Part shown: in pieces, positions 1 through 8,563 of the stretch | How positions within the stretch are numbered: the first letter of the stretch is position 1 | Layout: every line of letters begins with the position of its first letter | Source of the DNA: Rhodosorus marinus | Lineage: Eukaryota > Rhodophyta > Stylonematophyceae > Stylonematales > Stylonemataceae | Direction of reading: 5' to 3' | DNA length: 32,534 nucleotides | Assembly: GCA_029953675.1 (NCBI GenBank) | Contig: JAMWBK010000016.1 | Coordinates: 1-32,534 of the forward strand | Made by a program: the position numbers and the translations under genes | The notes under the pieces: generated by a model | What the model was told of the DNA's origin: nothing | What the model saw: the letters and a program-made list of their open reading frames with translations, nothing else | Database searches by the model: none

Positions 1-2731
1 GCGCGTCACGCGTGGCAGGTGGTGATCTGCGGCGGCGGCGGGCGGCGGGATCCTCCAGCAGCGGCAACCTGTGGTTCCATCTACTCCGATGATCTTTCTT
101 CACCGCTCCATTTGCTCTTTCCCTCGGAAGAGCTCCCCTTGGGACTCCTCGTTTGAATCAGTGTTGGAAGAGTACCGCGCCGCGCCACATCCCAGTGCGC
201 GGTTGGTGGTCAATCTGGAGAGCGGTGCGTATGAGGGTTAGTTCGCGATGCTCCGAAGGGGCAGTTTCCCCCAGGGCCCTCGGGGCTGCGGGTGGGAATA
301 TCTCCGTTTCTTAAGTGATGAAGGTTTGAAGGCGTTGGCGTGGGTGGTCGAAGCGCTCGTGAATGGTGATCCCCTGTGTGAGTGTGCGTTAGTTCTTGGT
401 CAGGCGTTCGCAGATGTGTCTGCTTTCGAAGCCCGGCCACACGACCTCGAGCCCACGCTGTTCGCCCTATTGGCCTGGTTGAGGAGTGGTCCGCAAATTG
501 GCGGCGCGATGGTTAGTGAAAATCCTGGTTCCCGAATCCCGCCGTTTCTTTGGGCACGTGCAGTTGGGCGTGGGCTATCGTGGTGGCTGTGAGTTGTTAT
601 CTGTTTTACTCCGTTCGGAAATGGCGTACTCCCCAGATTCTGGGCTCCTCTCTGTAGATTTTACCAATGCGTTCAACCGCGTCTCTCGTCCGGCTCTCAT
701 GCACGTGGTTGCGCGAAGTCTTTCCACTGTAGGCTTTCCCTTTGTTAGTAGACTTTATTCTCCGCTTGGTCGTGGGGCTACCTATACTTAGACACCGCTT
801 GGCGCTTCCTCACACACGTTTTGCGGCGCGCACCAGGGGCCTACAACAGGGTGATCCTTGTTGTCCCCTTTCCTACATGCCTGTATGGACTACAACTCGT
901 CTTGCGCCCTTTGTCTTCGCTTCGAATTCCCGCAGGTTCTTTTACGGTTGCATACCACGACACGACGTGTGCCTCCTGGGAGCCCCCTGATACTCAGCAC
1001 TCGCTTATGATCATCGTCTCCGCTCCTTGGCTTCGCGGGTTGACCTGGAGGTTAATCATCACAAATCGTTCTACTGGGGAGGTGTAGCTGCACAAGAGCA
1101 GCAGGTACCTGCGTCGTTCCAGGATATTTGGAGACCGGATGGTTTGTCCACTTAGGCATCCTACGGGTCGCCGTCCTTCGTTGAAGGCGAGTTGCTGCAG
1201 CTCCTCGGTAAGCACAGACAGCTGGTTGCAGAGCTTCGACGGCTACCTCGGGCTTTCTCCAGTGCTCGTTGTTGCTGTTTCGGTATTGTTGCAGTCAGCG
1301 GTTAACCTATTGGCTTCGCTCACTTCCAACTCATTGGGGCCGGTGGTTGGCCACTCGTGCGGATGCTGAAAGTTTCCGTGACCTGGGGTATTTTTCTCGA
1401 TGAAGAGCTGAGCGCTCTGCCGCGACCCACCTGTGATGTTGTGCGCGCCCAGGTAGGCCTCCCATTGCGATTGGGGGACTGGGCCTCTGCAATCGTGTTG
1501 TGGTCCAACCTGCAGCTGCAGTAGGGGCCTGGGGCACCGCACTTCCCACTTTCAGCAGCTTGGGTATCTGGAAGTTCCGCAATTTGAGTGGCGAGCCTCT
1601 CGCGGGGTGTCTTGCTTCCCAGCGTACCGGAAAGCGCCCAAGACTTGTTTCTGGAGCTCCAAACCGCCCTGAATTCCTGTACTAGTCTCCCCGAAACCGT
1701 TCAACCCCGTCTTCCTGACTGGCGAGCTGTATTTGACCGCTCTCGAGGCTCCGCCCCGGGGATTCGTCCTGCGCCTGAACCTGTTCTAGGGAGATTGACA
1801 CAGTGGTTGCCGCAGAAGAAGAAGTTCCAGTTGATCCTCCTGATGATTCCCAGCGCGCTGGGAGCCGAGCTCAAGCACGCACGGATGCGCTGCAAAATAT
1901 CCTTTCTTGGGACTTGCACCGTGCTGCATATGGCCGACTCCTCGCGCAGATGGTCTCATCTTCTCGCGCTCGCGCCCGCCTACGTAGTCTTGGAGGGGTT
2001 CTTAGCTCTCAGTGGCTCATGACCGTACCAGCCTTTCCGCCACTCACACTGTCGGATTTCGAAGTGCGTACTTCACTGCGCTTATACCTCGGCTTACATC
2101 AGCCCCCTTGGCCGTACGAGATGGGTTCGTCGTGCCCTCTCTGCTCTCAGACTGAAGACAACGCAGATTTTGGCGCCCACCTGCTCGCTAGTTGCCCGGC
2201 GGTGAAAGGTGCTCGAACCCGCCGCCACACACGGATCTTGAACCTGTTATACCGGGAACTTCGGCCTATAGTCCGGCAAGCCGGTCTGGAAATCGAACGT
2301 GAGAAACCTTTACCCGTCGCGGACTTTCAAAATGATGAACGCCGTGTAGCCGACCTGGTGATCACCTGTGACGACAGCCGCCCTACCACATACGTTGATC
2401 TTGCTGTTCCTAACCCTCAAGCTAGTCGTTATCTCCCGGCTGCGGGGAGCGCCGTGGATCTGCCGCCGCCAGCATGAGACGCCGCAAAGAGATCAAATAC
2501 GCGGGGGCTTTGTCTTCCCCTGGTGTTCGTGCTTCGGCACTAGCACATCGCTTGGTACCCCTGATCATTGAGTGCTTTGGGTTCATGGACTCTGTTGGTT
2601 CTCGCTGGCTTCGGGAGTTGTTCCGCGAACGCCCTGACCGTCTTCAATCGTTGTTTACCCGCTTAAGTTTCCTGCTGTGGCGCATGAATGCCGCTTTGAT
2701 GTTGGAGGCGCGAGTACTTCGCCGCGCTTAG
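1..2731 (+). pseudogene. Family A non-LTR retrotransposon ORF2 (RT plus endonuclease), frameshifted, cut by the window edge
   Basis: This stretch encodes the reverse transcriptase, zinc finger and restriction-like endonuclease of family A. It is a near-identical inverted copy of 14080-16767: window base 1 pairs with about 16767. The motif-A block VDFTNAFNRV is readable near 655-690. The zinc finger CPLC...H...SC and endonuclease ADLV...YVDLAV lie at about 2130-2410. Reading frame is lost many times between 1 and 1800, while 1800-2731 is almost identical to the other copy apart from a one-base loss in a G run near 2440. The errors concentrate toward the window edge, so part of the decay may be low-quality sequence rather than mutation. 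The stop TAG is at 2729-2731. The ORF1 part lies beyond the window. Confidence 0.85.
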
Positions 2732-2787
2732 TCTTTTTTTCCCCTCGGGGTTTTTTTTTCAGCCTCCGATTAAACCATTCGTTCGTA
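2732..2787 (+). other. Family A 3' UTR with C4/G4 stem and ATTC-type tail
   Basis: Directly after the ORF2 stop comes a T run, the palindrome CCCCTCGGGG, a second T run, then CAGCCTCCGATTAAACC and a short tetranucleotide tail (ATTC, here drifting to GTTC). The same block ends every family A copy in the window (14025-14079, 18924-19008, 19921-20048, 24245-24309, 26539-26600). It is probably the RNA end recognised by the reverse transcriptase. Confidence 0.8.
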
Positions 2788-3015
2788 CATGTCACTCTAT
2801 GCCTGTGCGGAGGGATGAGATGAGGTCTTTGCAAGAAACCTTGTTGCATGCTGTGTGTTTGTCGTTGATGGGGAGGGAGGACGAGCTAGTTTCGATGTGC
2901 GGAAGAGGATCTTCTGCTAATTGAGGGAGGTTGATTGTAGTCTAGTTTTGGAGGGGGGGGATTTGGGAAGGAGTGTTTCTGAGGCTGTTAGAGGGGGGGC
3001 TTGAGGCTGTGGCAC
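2788..3015. other. G-rich non-coding stretch, related to 19050-19140
   Basis: No gene is visible. The + strand carries runs of seven G and purine-rich blocks at about 2950-3005. They resemble the stretch at about 19050-19140 upstream of the 44-residue-repeat gene: both have GAGGGGGGATT, an ...GGCTGTT / GCTGTT block, another long G run and GAGG(C/T)TGTGGCA. This may be a leftover 5' flank of a related gene. Confidence 0.4.
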
Positions 3016-3222
3016 GTTGCCCAAGGCTTCATTACCGAAACTACTGACCATCTTGAGCACAAAGCGGACGCGCAAACGCTCGTGCGCGTGGACCTTAATC
3101 GAGAGCTATGGCGTGGTACGGCTCGCTTGGCGATCCATGCCATGCGCAAAGATAATATTGTTCGGACGAGGTTCCCACTAGAAATTAATCTTCTACCCCG
3201 CTCTGGGGTCTCCTTAGCCTAG
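3016..3222 (+). pseudogene. C-like retrotransposon ORF2, C-terminal fragment
   Basis: The frame reads about 65 residues to a TAG stop at 3220-3222, containing LNRELWRGTARLAIHAMRKD. This aligns with the ends of family C ORF2 at 22181-22300 (LNRRLWAGNPELALGALRVD) and 25238-25330 (LNRTLWKGNAILATQARRVD). Just before the stop the DNA has CCCCGCTCTGGGG, the same C4-loop-G4 stem seen near the stop of family C. The sequence is diverged from the other C copies, so it is probably a separate subfamily. The 5' side is truncated against the G-rich stretch. Confidence 0.7.
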
Positions 3223-3448
3223 CCCCTCCTGTTTTCGGTGTTGGCAATAAATGTACCCGTTGCCGACAGACGCTCGCAGACAATTGGACTGGATCCACTT
3301 ACTTACGGGAGCTACGAGACGCCTGCACGTCGACGAACCTCGTAATGGAAAATCTATGTTGTTTGCTCACCATCTCCATTGTTAGCTATGGGAAATGAGC
3401 ACGCATCAATTGGAGTCAATTCGTCACACTTTATCAATAGTTCGTTTT
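3223..3448. other. Non-genic spacer
   Basis: No coding region or RNA gene is seen. The first part may be 3' UTR of the C-like fragment. The rest would contain the 3' end of the minus-strand gene at 3449-4075. An AATAAA-like hexamer on + at about 3246 is on the wrong strand for that gene. Confidence 0.35.
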
Positions 3449-4075
3449 CTAGTTTGAGCAGTTCAATTCAATTTTACATGCTGTCCCGTCGTATCCCAAG
3501 TTGTCAACGTAAGAGCAACCGTTGTGCCCGTCTTGAGGAATTATATTCACGTCAGACTCGTCTATCACAGCTGCTATGAGTAAATATAAGTGTCCGCCGC
3601 AACATCCTTTCCCGCTCGGTAAAGGGAATACTTGAAATTCGTCCATGCATATATATTGGGTGGCTCCGATGGGAGACCATGTGTACAATGGGGGGCTAAC
3701 CTCGTCTCCATGAGACTGAATGACACCACCCTGTGTACCCGTAACTTTCGATCCTTTGACTAATCCCGTGTAGGTAATCATAAAGCATTTCTGTCCCTGA
3801 TGTGATACCACCTCGACACACGCTTGGGCAAGTTCCTGATATTCTCCAAAAACGCTCATCTTATAACAGACTTGGGATTGTCCCGCAAGTGTTACATTCT
3901 GGTAGTTCTTAGTAAACTCTGAACATACCGCCAAGCCTGGAGTCGGAGTCGGAGTCGGAGTCGGAGTCGGAGTCGATATCGAGCTCTGAGTCAGAGGTCG
4001 AGGTGGAGTATGCACCCCCTGCACTACGTTGATGCATAGCAACGTAGCAACCACAAACACAACCACAACTCTCAT
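3449..4075 (-). CDS. Small secreted cysteine-rich protein with Pro-Thr linker
   Basis: A 208-residue single-exon ORF. The first ~20 residues (MRVVVVFVVATLLCINVVQG) form a clear signal peptide. Residues ~35-47 are a (TP)n linker encoded by a GGAGTC hexanucleotide repeat at 3941-3972. The rest holds ten cysteines, enough for five disulfides, including a CC pair in a GKGCCGGH context. The last cysteine is four residues from the end (NCSN). An NVT sequon fits glycosylation. I do not recognise the family. A TATA-like box lies about 200 bp upstream, similar to that of the secreted multi-module gene at 27427-29969, which also has PTPTP linkers. No introns are needed. Its intactness among retroelement debris suggests a functional subtelomeric gene for an extracellular or wall protein. 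Confidence 0.75.
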   Translation of the reverse strand: MRVVVVFVVATLLCINVVQGVHTPPRPLTQSSISTPTPTPTPTPTPGLAVCSEFTKNYQNVTLAGQSQVCYKMSVFGEYQELAQACVEVVSHQGQKCFMITYTGLVKGSKVTGTQGGVIQSHGDEVSPPLYTWSPIGATQYICMDEFQVFPLPSGKGCCGGHLYLLIAAVIDESDVNIIPQDGHNGCSYVDNLGYDGTACKIELNCSN

Positions 4076-4271
4076 TTTACAGCTTACCGTAGTTTACCTG
4101 TTGTAACTTTTCCTTGTCACTTTCCGCACAAGAATCCAATCACCAACCGCTGGGTACGAGCTGTGTAGTTGCTGAAGTACGCTACTTTACGTTTCTTGAT
4201 CTGCAAATGACTTCTCTCAAACGCTATGCCATCGTCTGTTCATCTTCGGAGGTCAACACGCTGCTCATTCT

Positions 4272-4280
4272 CTTTATATA
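4272..4280 (-). promoter_or_regulatory. Candidate TATA box for the gene at 3449-4075
   Basis: The minus strand reads TATATAAAGAG about 200 bp upstream of the start codon. The second secreted-protein gene has CTATAAAGAG upstream of its start. The shared TATAAAGAG core supports a promoter role, but there is no transcript evidence. Confidence 0.4.
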
Positions 4281-4873
4281 CTACTAAAATCTGATCACGC
4301 TCTCCGTCGTGGAACTGCTCTAAAGCATACTAAAGTATCAAGGCCTGACGGCTGGCCTGACAGCCAGCTGCTGGTCCTTGAGTTTCCTTGCTACTAGCTA
4401 CTACGACTGTTGCTCAATAAATCCACTAAACTACTACTAAATACGCATAAAGCAGCGAACGATATTCATATCCACGGAAACTACAAAAAGTTTGGAATCG
4501 TTTGGAAGCCGTTGAATGCGCATGTCCGAGAGCCCTAAATGATGGACGGGATAAAAGGTAGAACAGTCTCGATCAAGACCGGGTCAATATGAGCTTTGAG
4601 CTTCCAAACGCAATCGTTGAGCTATGGAGCCAGAAGTTGGGCATAGATTGGGAAGATAGGGGGCAGAAGCGAGAGAGTGAAGTAAAAAGATTGTATTAAA
4701 GATTAAACCAGCTTGTCCTGAGAATTATCTTACACCCATCACGGTTTTCACGTCAGCTCACCCGGAGGCCTCCACGGGTCAGCTGGGCACGGTGGCTCTC
4801 GCACTTTAGTTCCTCTGGTCATCGAAACTTTTAGCTTAACGGAGCCTGAAGGCGGGGTGGACTCCACGCTTCC
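4281..4873. other. Non-genic region, no feature recognised
   Basis: No ORF with protein character and no RNA gene is seen. There is a short imperfect inverted repeat at about 4343-4372 (GGCCTGACGGCTGGCCTGACAG). The + strand has ATTAAAGATTAAACCAG near 4694, too weak to assign to an element. Confidence 0.3.
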
Positions 4874-5047
4874 GCCTATTAATAGAAGCAAAAAGCTGTT
4901 TAACGGAAGACTTGGCATGCGGGGGGGAATGGACTTCGGGAGCTGAGTGCGAGCACAGACCGGTGGGCTTACACAAGCGAAACGAAGATACGAGCAAGCA
5001 TGAGATGATGATGATTTGTCAGTCTCGGGTTCCGAATAAAGGCTACC

Positions 5048-5061
5048 GGTTACGTTAGTCT
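5048..5061 (+). repeat. Interstitial telomere motif at a family B 5' junction
   Basis: GGTTACGTTAGTCT is 14 bases of the 16-base terminal repeat. It runs straight into family B sequence, TTGGCGATATTCTAGCAGC, which is the region coding for LWRYSS near the ORF2 end. This indicates a 5'-truncated B copy joined to telomere sequence. Confidence 0.75.
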
Positions 5062-5193
5062 TGGCGATATTCTAGCAGCATGCTTGCCGAGGCGCGCCAT
5101 CGGCGCCTGGATTTGTCTCCCTAGTTCTTCGCGCCTGGGTTTGCACGTTTCCCTCCCTAGTTCTTACTTCTCTTTCACGCCTTGCGTAGCGCT
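5062..5193 (+). mobile_element. Family B fragment (ORF2 end and 3' UTR)
   Basis: TTGGCGATATTCTAGCAGCATGC...GAGGCGCGCCATC...CTCCCTAGTTCTT...TTCACGCCTTGCGTAGCG matches the end of B ORF2 and its 3' UTR at 26265-26365, with small differences. It is truncated at the telomere motif upstream and contains a short internal duplication of the CCCTAGTTCTT block at about 5120-5170. Confidence 0.65.
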
Positions 5194-5512
5194 GCCTATT
5201 AATAGAAGAAAAAAAACTAGCAACGGAAGACTGGGTTGCGGGGGGGAATGGACTTCGGGAGCTGAGTGCGAGCACAGAGCGGTTGGGCTTACACACGAAC
5301 GAACGAACACAAGGGCAACGAAGATACGAGCAAGCATGAGATGATGCTGATTTGTTAGTCCGGGGGTTCCGAATGAAGGCTACTCGGTTGCCTTCATTCG
5401 GAACCCCCGGACTTAGTCTTGGCGATATTCTAGCAGCATGCCTGCGGAGGCGCGCCATCGGCGCCTGGTTCTGTCTCCCTAGTTCTTACTTCTCTTTCAC
5501 GCCTTGCGTAGC
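5194..5512 (+). repeat. 320-bp tandem direct repeat, unit 2
   Basis: Same organisation as unit 1. It differs by an added (GAAC)n stretch near 5297-5310 and by a palindrome at 5357-5413 in place of the GGTTACG half of the telomere motif. The downstream TTAGTCT and B fragment are kept. Confidence 0.8.
5357..5413. repeat. Perfect inverted repeat, 24-bp arms, 9-base loop
   Basis: Left arm 5357-5380 (AGTCCGGGGGTTCCGAATGA plus AGGC) and right arm 5390-5413 are exact reverse complements around the loop TACTCGGTT. Unit 1 has a single, diverged left arm followed by GGTTACG. The right arm therefore looks like a fold-back copy created at a telomere-motif end. The stem could form a strong hairpin or cruciform. 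Confidence 0.85.
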
Positions 5513-5552
5513 GCTTCAGGCTATGCTATAGTTAGTCAGTAAAGTCCAGCAA
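5414..5552 (+). mobile_element. Family B fragment with full 3' end
   Basis: TTAGTCTTGGCGATATTCTAGCAGC... runs through the B 3' UTR, including the stem GCGTAGC-GCTTCAG-GCTATGC near 5506-5526, and on to the B terminal motif AGTAAAGTCCA near 5540-5550. Extra AAAGCCAGTAAAGCCAG copies follow, perhaps a slipped 3' tail. Confidence 0.6.
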
Positions 5553-5799
5553 AGCCAGTAAAGCCAGTCTAGGGTAAGCGTTCATAGTTACGGCTTTCCG
5601 AAGGTTGGTTGCGCATGAGCAAATTTCGCCTGTAGATCGGGCCAGAATTCGGTCAGGAGCGGGTTCCAGATCGGGAGTGTGGTTGAATCTCGAACCGAAA
5701 AAACTTTTTGGAGGAACAGCAAATTTATTTGTTTTTACACTACTGCAAATTCCACTCAGGTTTGTTCTATTTTAGTCTCCGGTTAAACTATTCAAACAC
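5553..5799. other. Non-genic region, possible diverged A-type 3' end
   Basis: No gene is seen. Near 5770-5795, TTTTAGTCTCCGGTTAAACTATTCAAAC resembles the family A terminal block (CAGCCTCCGATTAAACCATTCATTC). It may be an old A-like tail, but the match is short. Confidence 0.3.
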
Positions 5800-5890
5800 T
5801 GCAAATTAGTGTGCGACAGCTGTTGGGCCCGCAGACTCCAGGATTAAGAACTACGGAGAAGTGCGGCAGCTGTCGTGTTTCAAATGGGAC
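5800..5890 (+). pseudogene. C-like retrotransposon fragment: zinc-finger lead-in
   Basis: In one frame the DNA reads VRQLLGPQTPGLRTTEKCGSC. This aligns without gaps over about 60 bases to the family C segment IRQLLGLPIPGLRTTERCTTC (about 22785-22850, minus strand), including the first two zinc-binding cysteines. Homology ends soon after on both sides. Confidence 0.6.
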
Positions 5891-6306
5891 TTTAGTCACT
5901 TTACTGGCTGTACTCACTTTAGTGGACTTCACTTTACTAACATACTAGCGATAGGGACTTTCAGGCAGGCTTGACTGGCTTTACAGGCTTTTTAGCCCGA
6001 AGCGGGTCGCAAGGCGTGAAAAGGGAACTAGCATAGTGTGAAGCGGTGCGCAAGACTTGAAAAGTAACGAAGAACTAGGGAGAGAAACCCAGGCGCCGGT
6101 TGCACGCGGCGGCAAGCATGCTGCTTGTTTTAGAACATCGTTAAGGGCGACACTGAAACGGCGTATGAGCTCCTAGTATTCGATAGGGAACTCAGCGAAA
6201 CACTTCCTCATTCCAAACCCGATTTCCCCACGTGGCCCAAGCTTTCCACAGTGAAAGGCTGGAACCAGTAAGAACGACCAGCAACGAAAGCGAGACTGGC
6301 TATACT
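5891..6306 (-). pseudogene. Degenerate family B fragment (ORF2 end and 3' UTR)
   Basis: Read on the minus strand from 6306, the sequence matches the B C-terminal segment FQPF(I/T)VES(F/L)GHV...LEW.RKCFAE.P.EYL, with a frameshift near 6205. The 3' UTR follows (CACGCCTTGCGACCCGCTTCGGGCT) and then repeated AGTAAAGT-like tracts at about 5890-5960. It is 5'-truncated near 6306, 33 bases from a telomere motif on the other strand. Confidence 0.65.
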
Positions 6307-6338
6307 CAGTGGTTTTTACCGTTTCCGTGGTTTTTGTT

Positions 6339-6357
6339 GGGGTTACGTTAGTCTGGG
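6339..6357 (+). repeat. Telomere motif at the 5' end of a family C copy
   Basis: GGGGTTACGTTAGTCTGGG is one full terminal-type unit plus three G. The C leader starts right after it, so the element lies on the same strand as the G-rich telomere strand. Confidence 0.85.
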
Positions 6358-6407
6358 ATACTCTGGGCATAAATCGGAAAATACAGCGGTTTGGAACTAA
6401 ATTCGTA

Positions 6408-8203
6408 ATGATAGAGAAGGAATTACGCGAGCGGTACCCGGAGCCTCTTCTGCTCCCGAGAAACCCGCCCTCGGTTACACGCGCACGCGAGAAAGAGCTG
6501 CTGCAACAGCACCAGCAGAACCACCAGCATACAGGAGCAGAACAGGACGCAGAGATGAATGCAGAAAACAGAGCAGAGGGGAAGGCTGCAGCCTACCCAG
6601 CTGCCGCCTTTATCCACCAGCTGCACAGCTACGACCGGTGCTACCAAGCCCTGGGAATGGGCGAGTCTGACATCGTCGACTTTTACCAGGCAGTCTTCAA
6701 CCTTTATTCGTGCATAAATTGTTCGAACGAACTGCAAGGAGTGACAGCACGTCTTAATGAGCTTGCACAAAAACCGCGTATGTGGCAAGGTGGACCAGCC
6801 ACTACGAGCTCGCCTCAACCCCCGCAGCAGCACCAGCGGACGTGCGGCAGTCAATCAATATGCGCCAGAACCTATCAACAATCAACTTCCGGAGGGGACA
6901 GGTGTCCTAGCTCAGGCCCACTACGCAGAAGTATTCCCTGTCATCGGGACCTGCAGCACACGGGCAACGTACGCTCAGCGCACTGTCTAAAATACTCCAA
7001 CTCGAGAATCAGAGGCTCAAGTCCGAACAGCAGGACGCCCGGGCTCACAGACCCAGCAGGCAGCGCTGCGACAGCTGCACGCCACAGTGGCAGGGTCCTC
7101 CAGGGGACCTGAGATCAAACCAATCCTCGCCACCCTTAGAAACGTACGCCCGCCAAGGCAGGATGATGTGGCACCTTCCGACTTCACCACCGTCCTCTGC
7201 CGCGCGCTGGGAATCCCAGCCTCTCACATCGCGCATGTGGACTTCATCTCATCACACGCAAGCTTGCTCTGCCATCCGGATGCAATCCCCATAGTGCAGA
7301 GCGCTATCGCCCGAGGCTCGGAAAGAGACATCTGTCGTTCTCTACTCTCGCAGCCATCGATGAAACGCTGGAAGAGCGTCTACCGCCGTTACGAGGACTA
7401 CAACATCCACCAGCGGTCGCCGGGGAGAGTGTGGAACCCCTTGAGACTGCAGCAGCTACACACGCAGCCCCAGAAGCCTAGGCTCCTCACGGAGCCGCGC
7501 AGGCAACCCGCGGGACCATTGACGCCTCGGGTAACTCCAGCGCTACGTCTCAACTACCACAGGAGGATGCCGAAGAGGAAAATCCACACGGCAAGTGACT
7601 CTCTACACGGGACAGGCACTGGATACAGACAACCTGTTGGGATATAATGAACGTCAGCACATTGCCCCAGCGAACATCGGGGCCTAGACCCTGAAAAGGG
7701 CCATTGAGCAGACTATCCGGATCCGCGCGAGGCTTCGCAGAAGGCAACTCTCGTTCAACACTCTCGCAAGCGATACACGAGTACCTGGAGAGCAGACTCG
7801 GAGACCTACAAGCCAGACAACGTACTCCAACGGTACAAGGGAAGAGCGGGGAACCCCCAGCGCCTGCAGCCGCCACGAACGCAGACCCTGAAGCCTCGTC
7901 CCTTACAGGGGACGCACAGGCAGCCCGTGGGACAGTCGACGCTCCGGGCAATCTCCTAGCGCTTCCCAAGTACCCGAAGAGGATGCACCCGAGGATAACC
8001 CTCATGCAGAGCTCCTCTGCAACCTGCCCAAGCCTCCTCAACACAAGCGGTCGGGAGTATCCACTGATGGCACAGGCCAGGATATCGAGATGACTCCGGC
8101 AGCCGTAGAGGCTCCACAGGGCAACACTGCACCCCAGGCCGACCACACTGCCACCCATCATGCGATGGACACACAGGACAGCCAGGAAACACCTACGCAA
8201 TAA
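6408..8203 (+). pseudogene. Family C ORF1 (RNA-binding-type protein), frameshifted
   Basis: The start ATG at 6408 opens a frame rich in Gln and charged residues (residues ~1-125). At least two frame changes follow. A coiled-coil-like stretch, LQLENQRLKSEQQ, lies near 6990-7030. A conserved domain at about 7125-7310 reads LRNVRPP...DFTTVLCRALGI...IAHVDFISSHASLLCHPDAIPIVQSAI, a beta-alpha-beta-beta-alpha pattern shared with ORF1 of families A and B; an RRM-like fold is inferred. The C-terminal part is acidic, has NPHAEL motifs, and exists as two diverged copies (about 7316-7590 and 7684-8010). The end reads MDTQDSQETPTQ-stop, matching MDTQDGQYNTPQ-stop of the C copy at 21760. Such ORF1 proteins bind element RNA; a telomere-homing role is only an inference. 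Confidence 0.7.
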
Positions 8204-8550
8204 TGCCCAGCCGACAAAGGGGAATCAAACGAAGACGCGACGAGCCTCTGTTCTTCTCGGATCGTCAAGCCTGGGTCAAACGGTGGACCGACTTCGTTGA
8301 CCAAGTTACGACAGGAGGCAGGCATTGGACGCGCCTAACACACTGCCCGGTGCCCACACGGCGCTTTGTACCCCGTGCCCACGTCAATACCTGGAGCCGC
8401 CTTCTTCGTGCAGCTCTTGAGATTTCCATGGACACAGCCGCACCCGCCAACGCTAGCCTACTTCTTGTCGCACTTCCAGGCCTGGTGCTAGGACGTTGTG
8501 CACTTGACATCGGTATTCAGGTCACACATGTGCTCCAAGGAGAATTACAT
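8203..8550 (+). pseudogene. Family C ORF2, N-terminal fragment
   Basis: The ATG shares its A with the ORF1 stop codon (TAATG at 8201-8205). The first ~115 residues (MPSRQRGIKRRRDE...) align with the ORF2 start at 21760 (MPRRPTSTKRPRDD...), including the shared blocks GRHW and ALPGL.LG.CAL.IG.Q..H.L.GE. A basic N terminus and no apurinic-endonuclease domain are visible. Homology stops at about 8550, where GGGGGGGTTACG and then a family B fragment begin. Confidence 0.75.
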
Positions 8551-8563
8551 AGGGGGGGTTACG
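8551..8563 (+). repeat. Telomere-like junction between C and B fragments
   Basis: AGGGGGGGTTACG carries the GGGGTTACG core of the telomere unit with extra G. It sits exactly where C homology ends and B homology begins. A healed break or a truncated telomere insertion are both possible. Confidence 0.5.

Larger units (their letters stand above)
4874..5193 (+). repeat. 320-bp tandem direct repeat, unit 1
   Basis: The unit starts at GCCTATTAATAGAAG and ends in TTCACGCCTTGCGTAGCG. It contains a purine-rich stretch with GGGGGGGAATGGACTTCGGG, the telomere-type motif GGTTACGTTAGTCT (5048-5061), and immediately after it a short family B 3' fragment (TTGGCGATATTCTAGCAGC...). Unit 2 follows at once with the same order of blocks. 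Confidence 0.8.
6358..8550 (+). mobile_element. Family C non-LTR retrotransposon, 3'-truncated
   Basis: The element begins after a telomere unit with a leader of about 50 bases, carries ORF1 (6408-8203) and the start of ORF2 (8203-8550), and ends abruptly at a GGGGGGGTTACG junction. It is the only C copy here that keeps the whole 5' half. ORF1 and ORF2 share one base in the string TAATG. Confidence 0.8.

Noticed and set aside
1-2731. Separate short genes in the first 2.7 kb
   Set aside because: All the short plus-strand frames are pieces of one frameshifted A ORF2, as shown by alignment to 14080-16767.
5072-5458. 128-residue minus-strand ORF
   Set aside because: It spans the 320-bp tandem repeats and the palindrome, is Arg/Ser-rich without domain character, and runs antisense to B fragments. 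Treated as chance.
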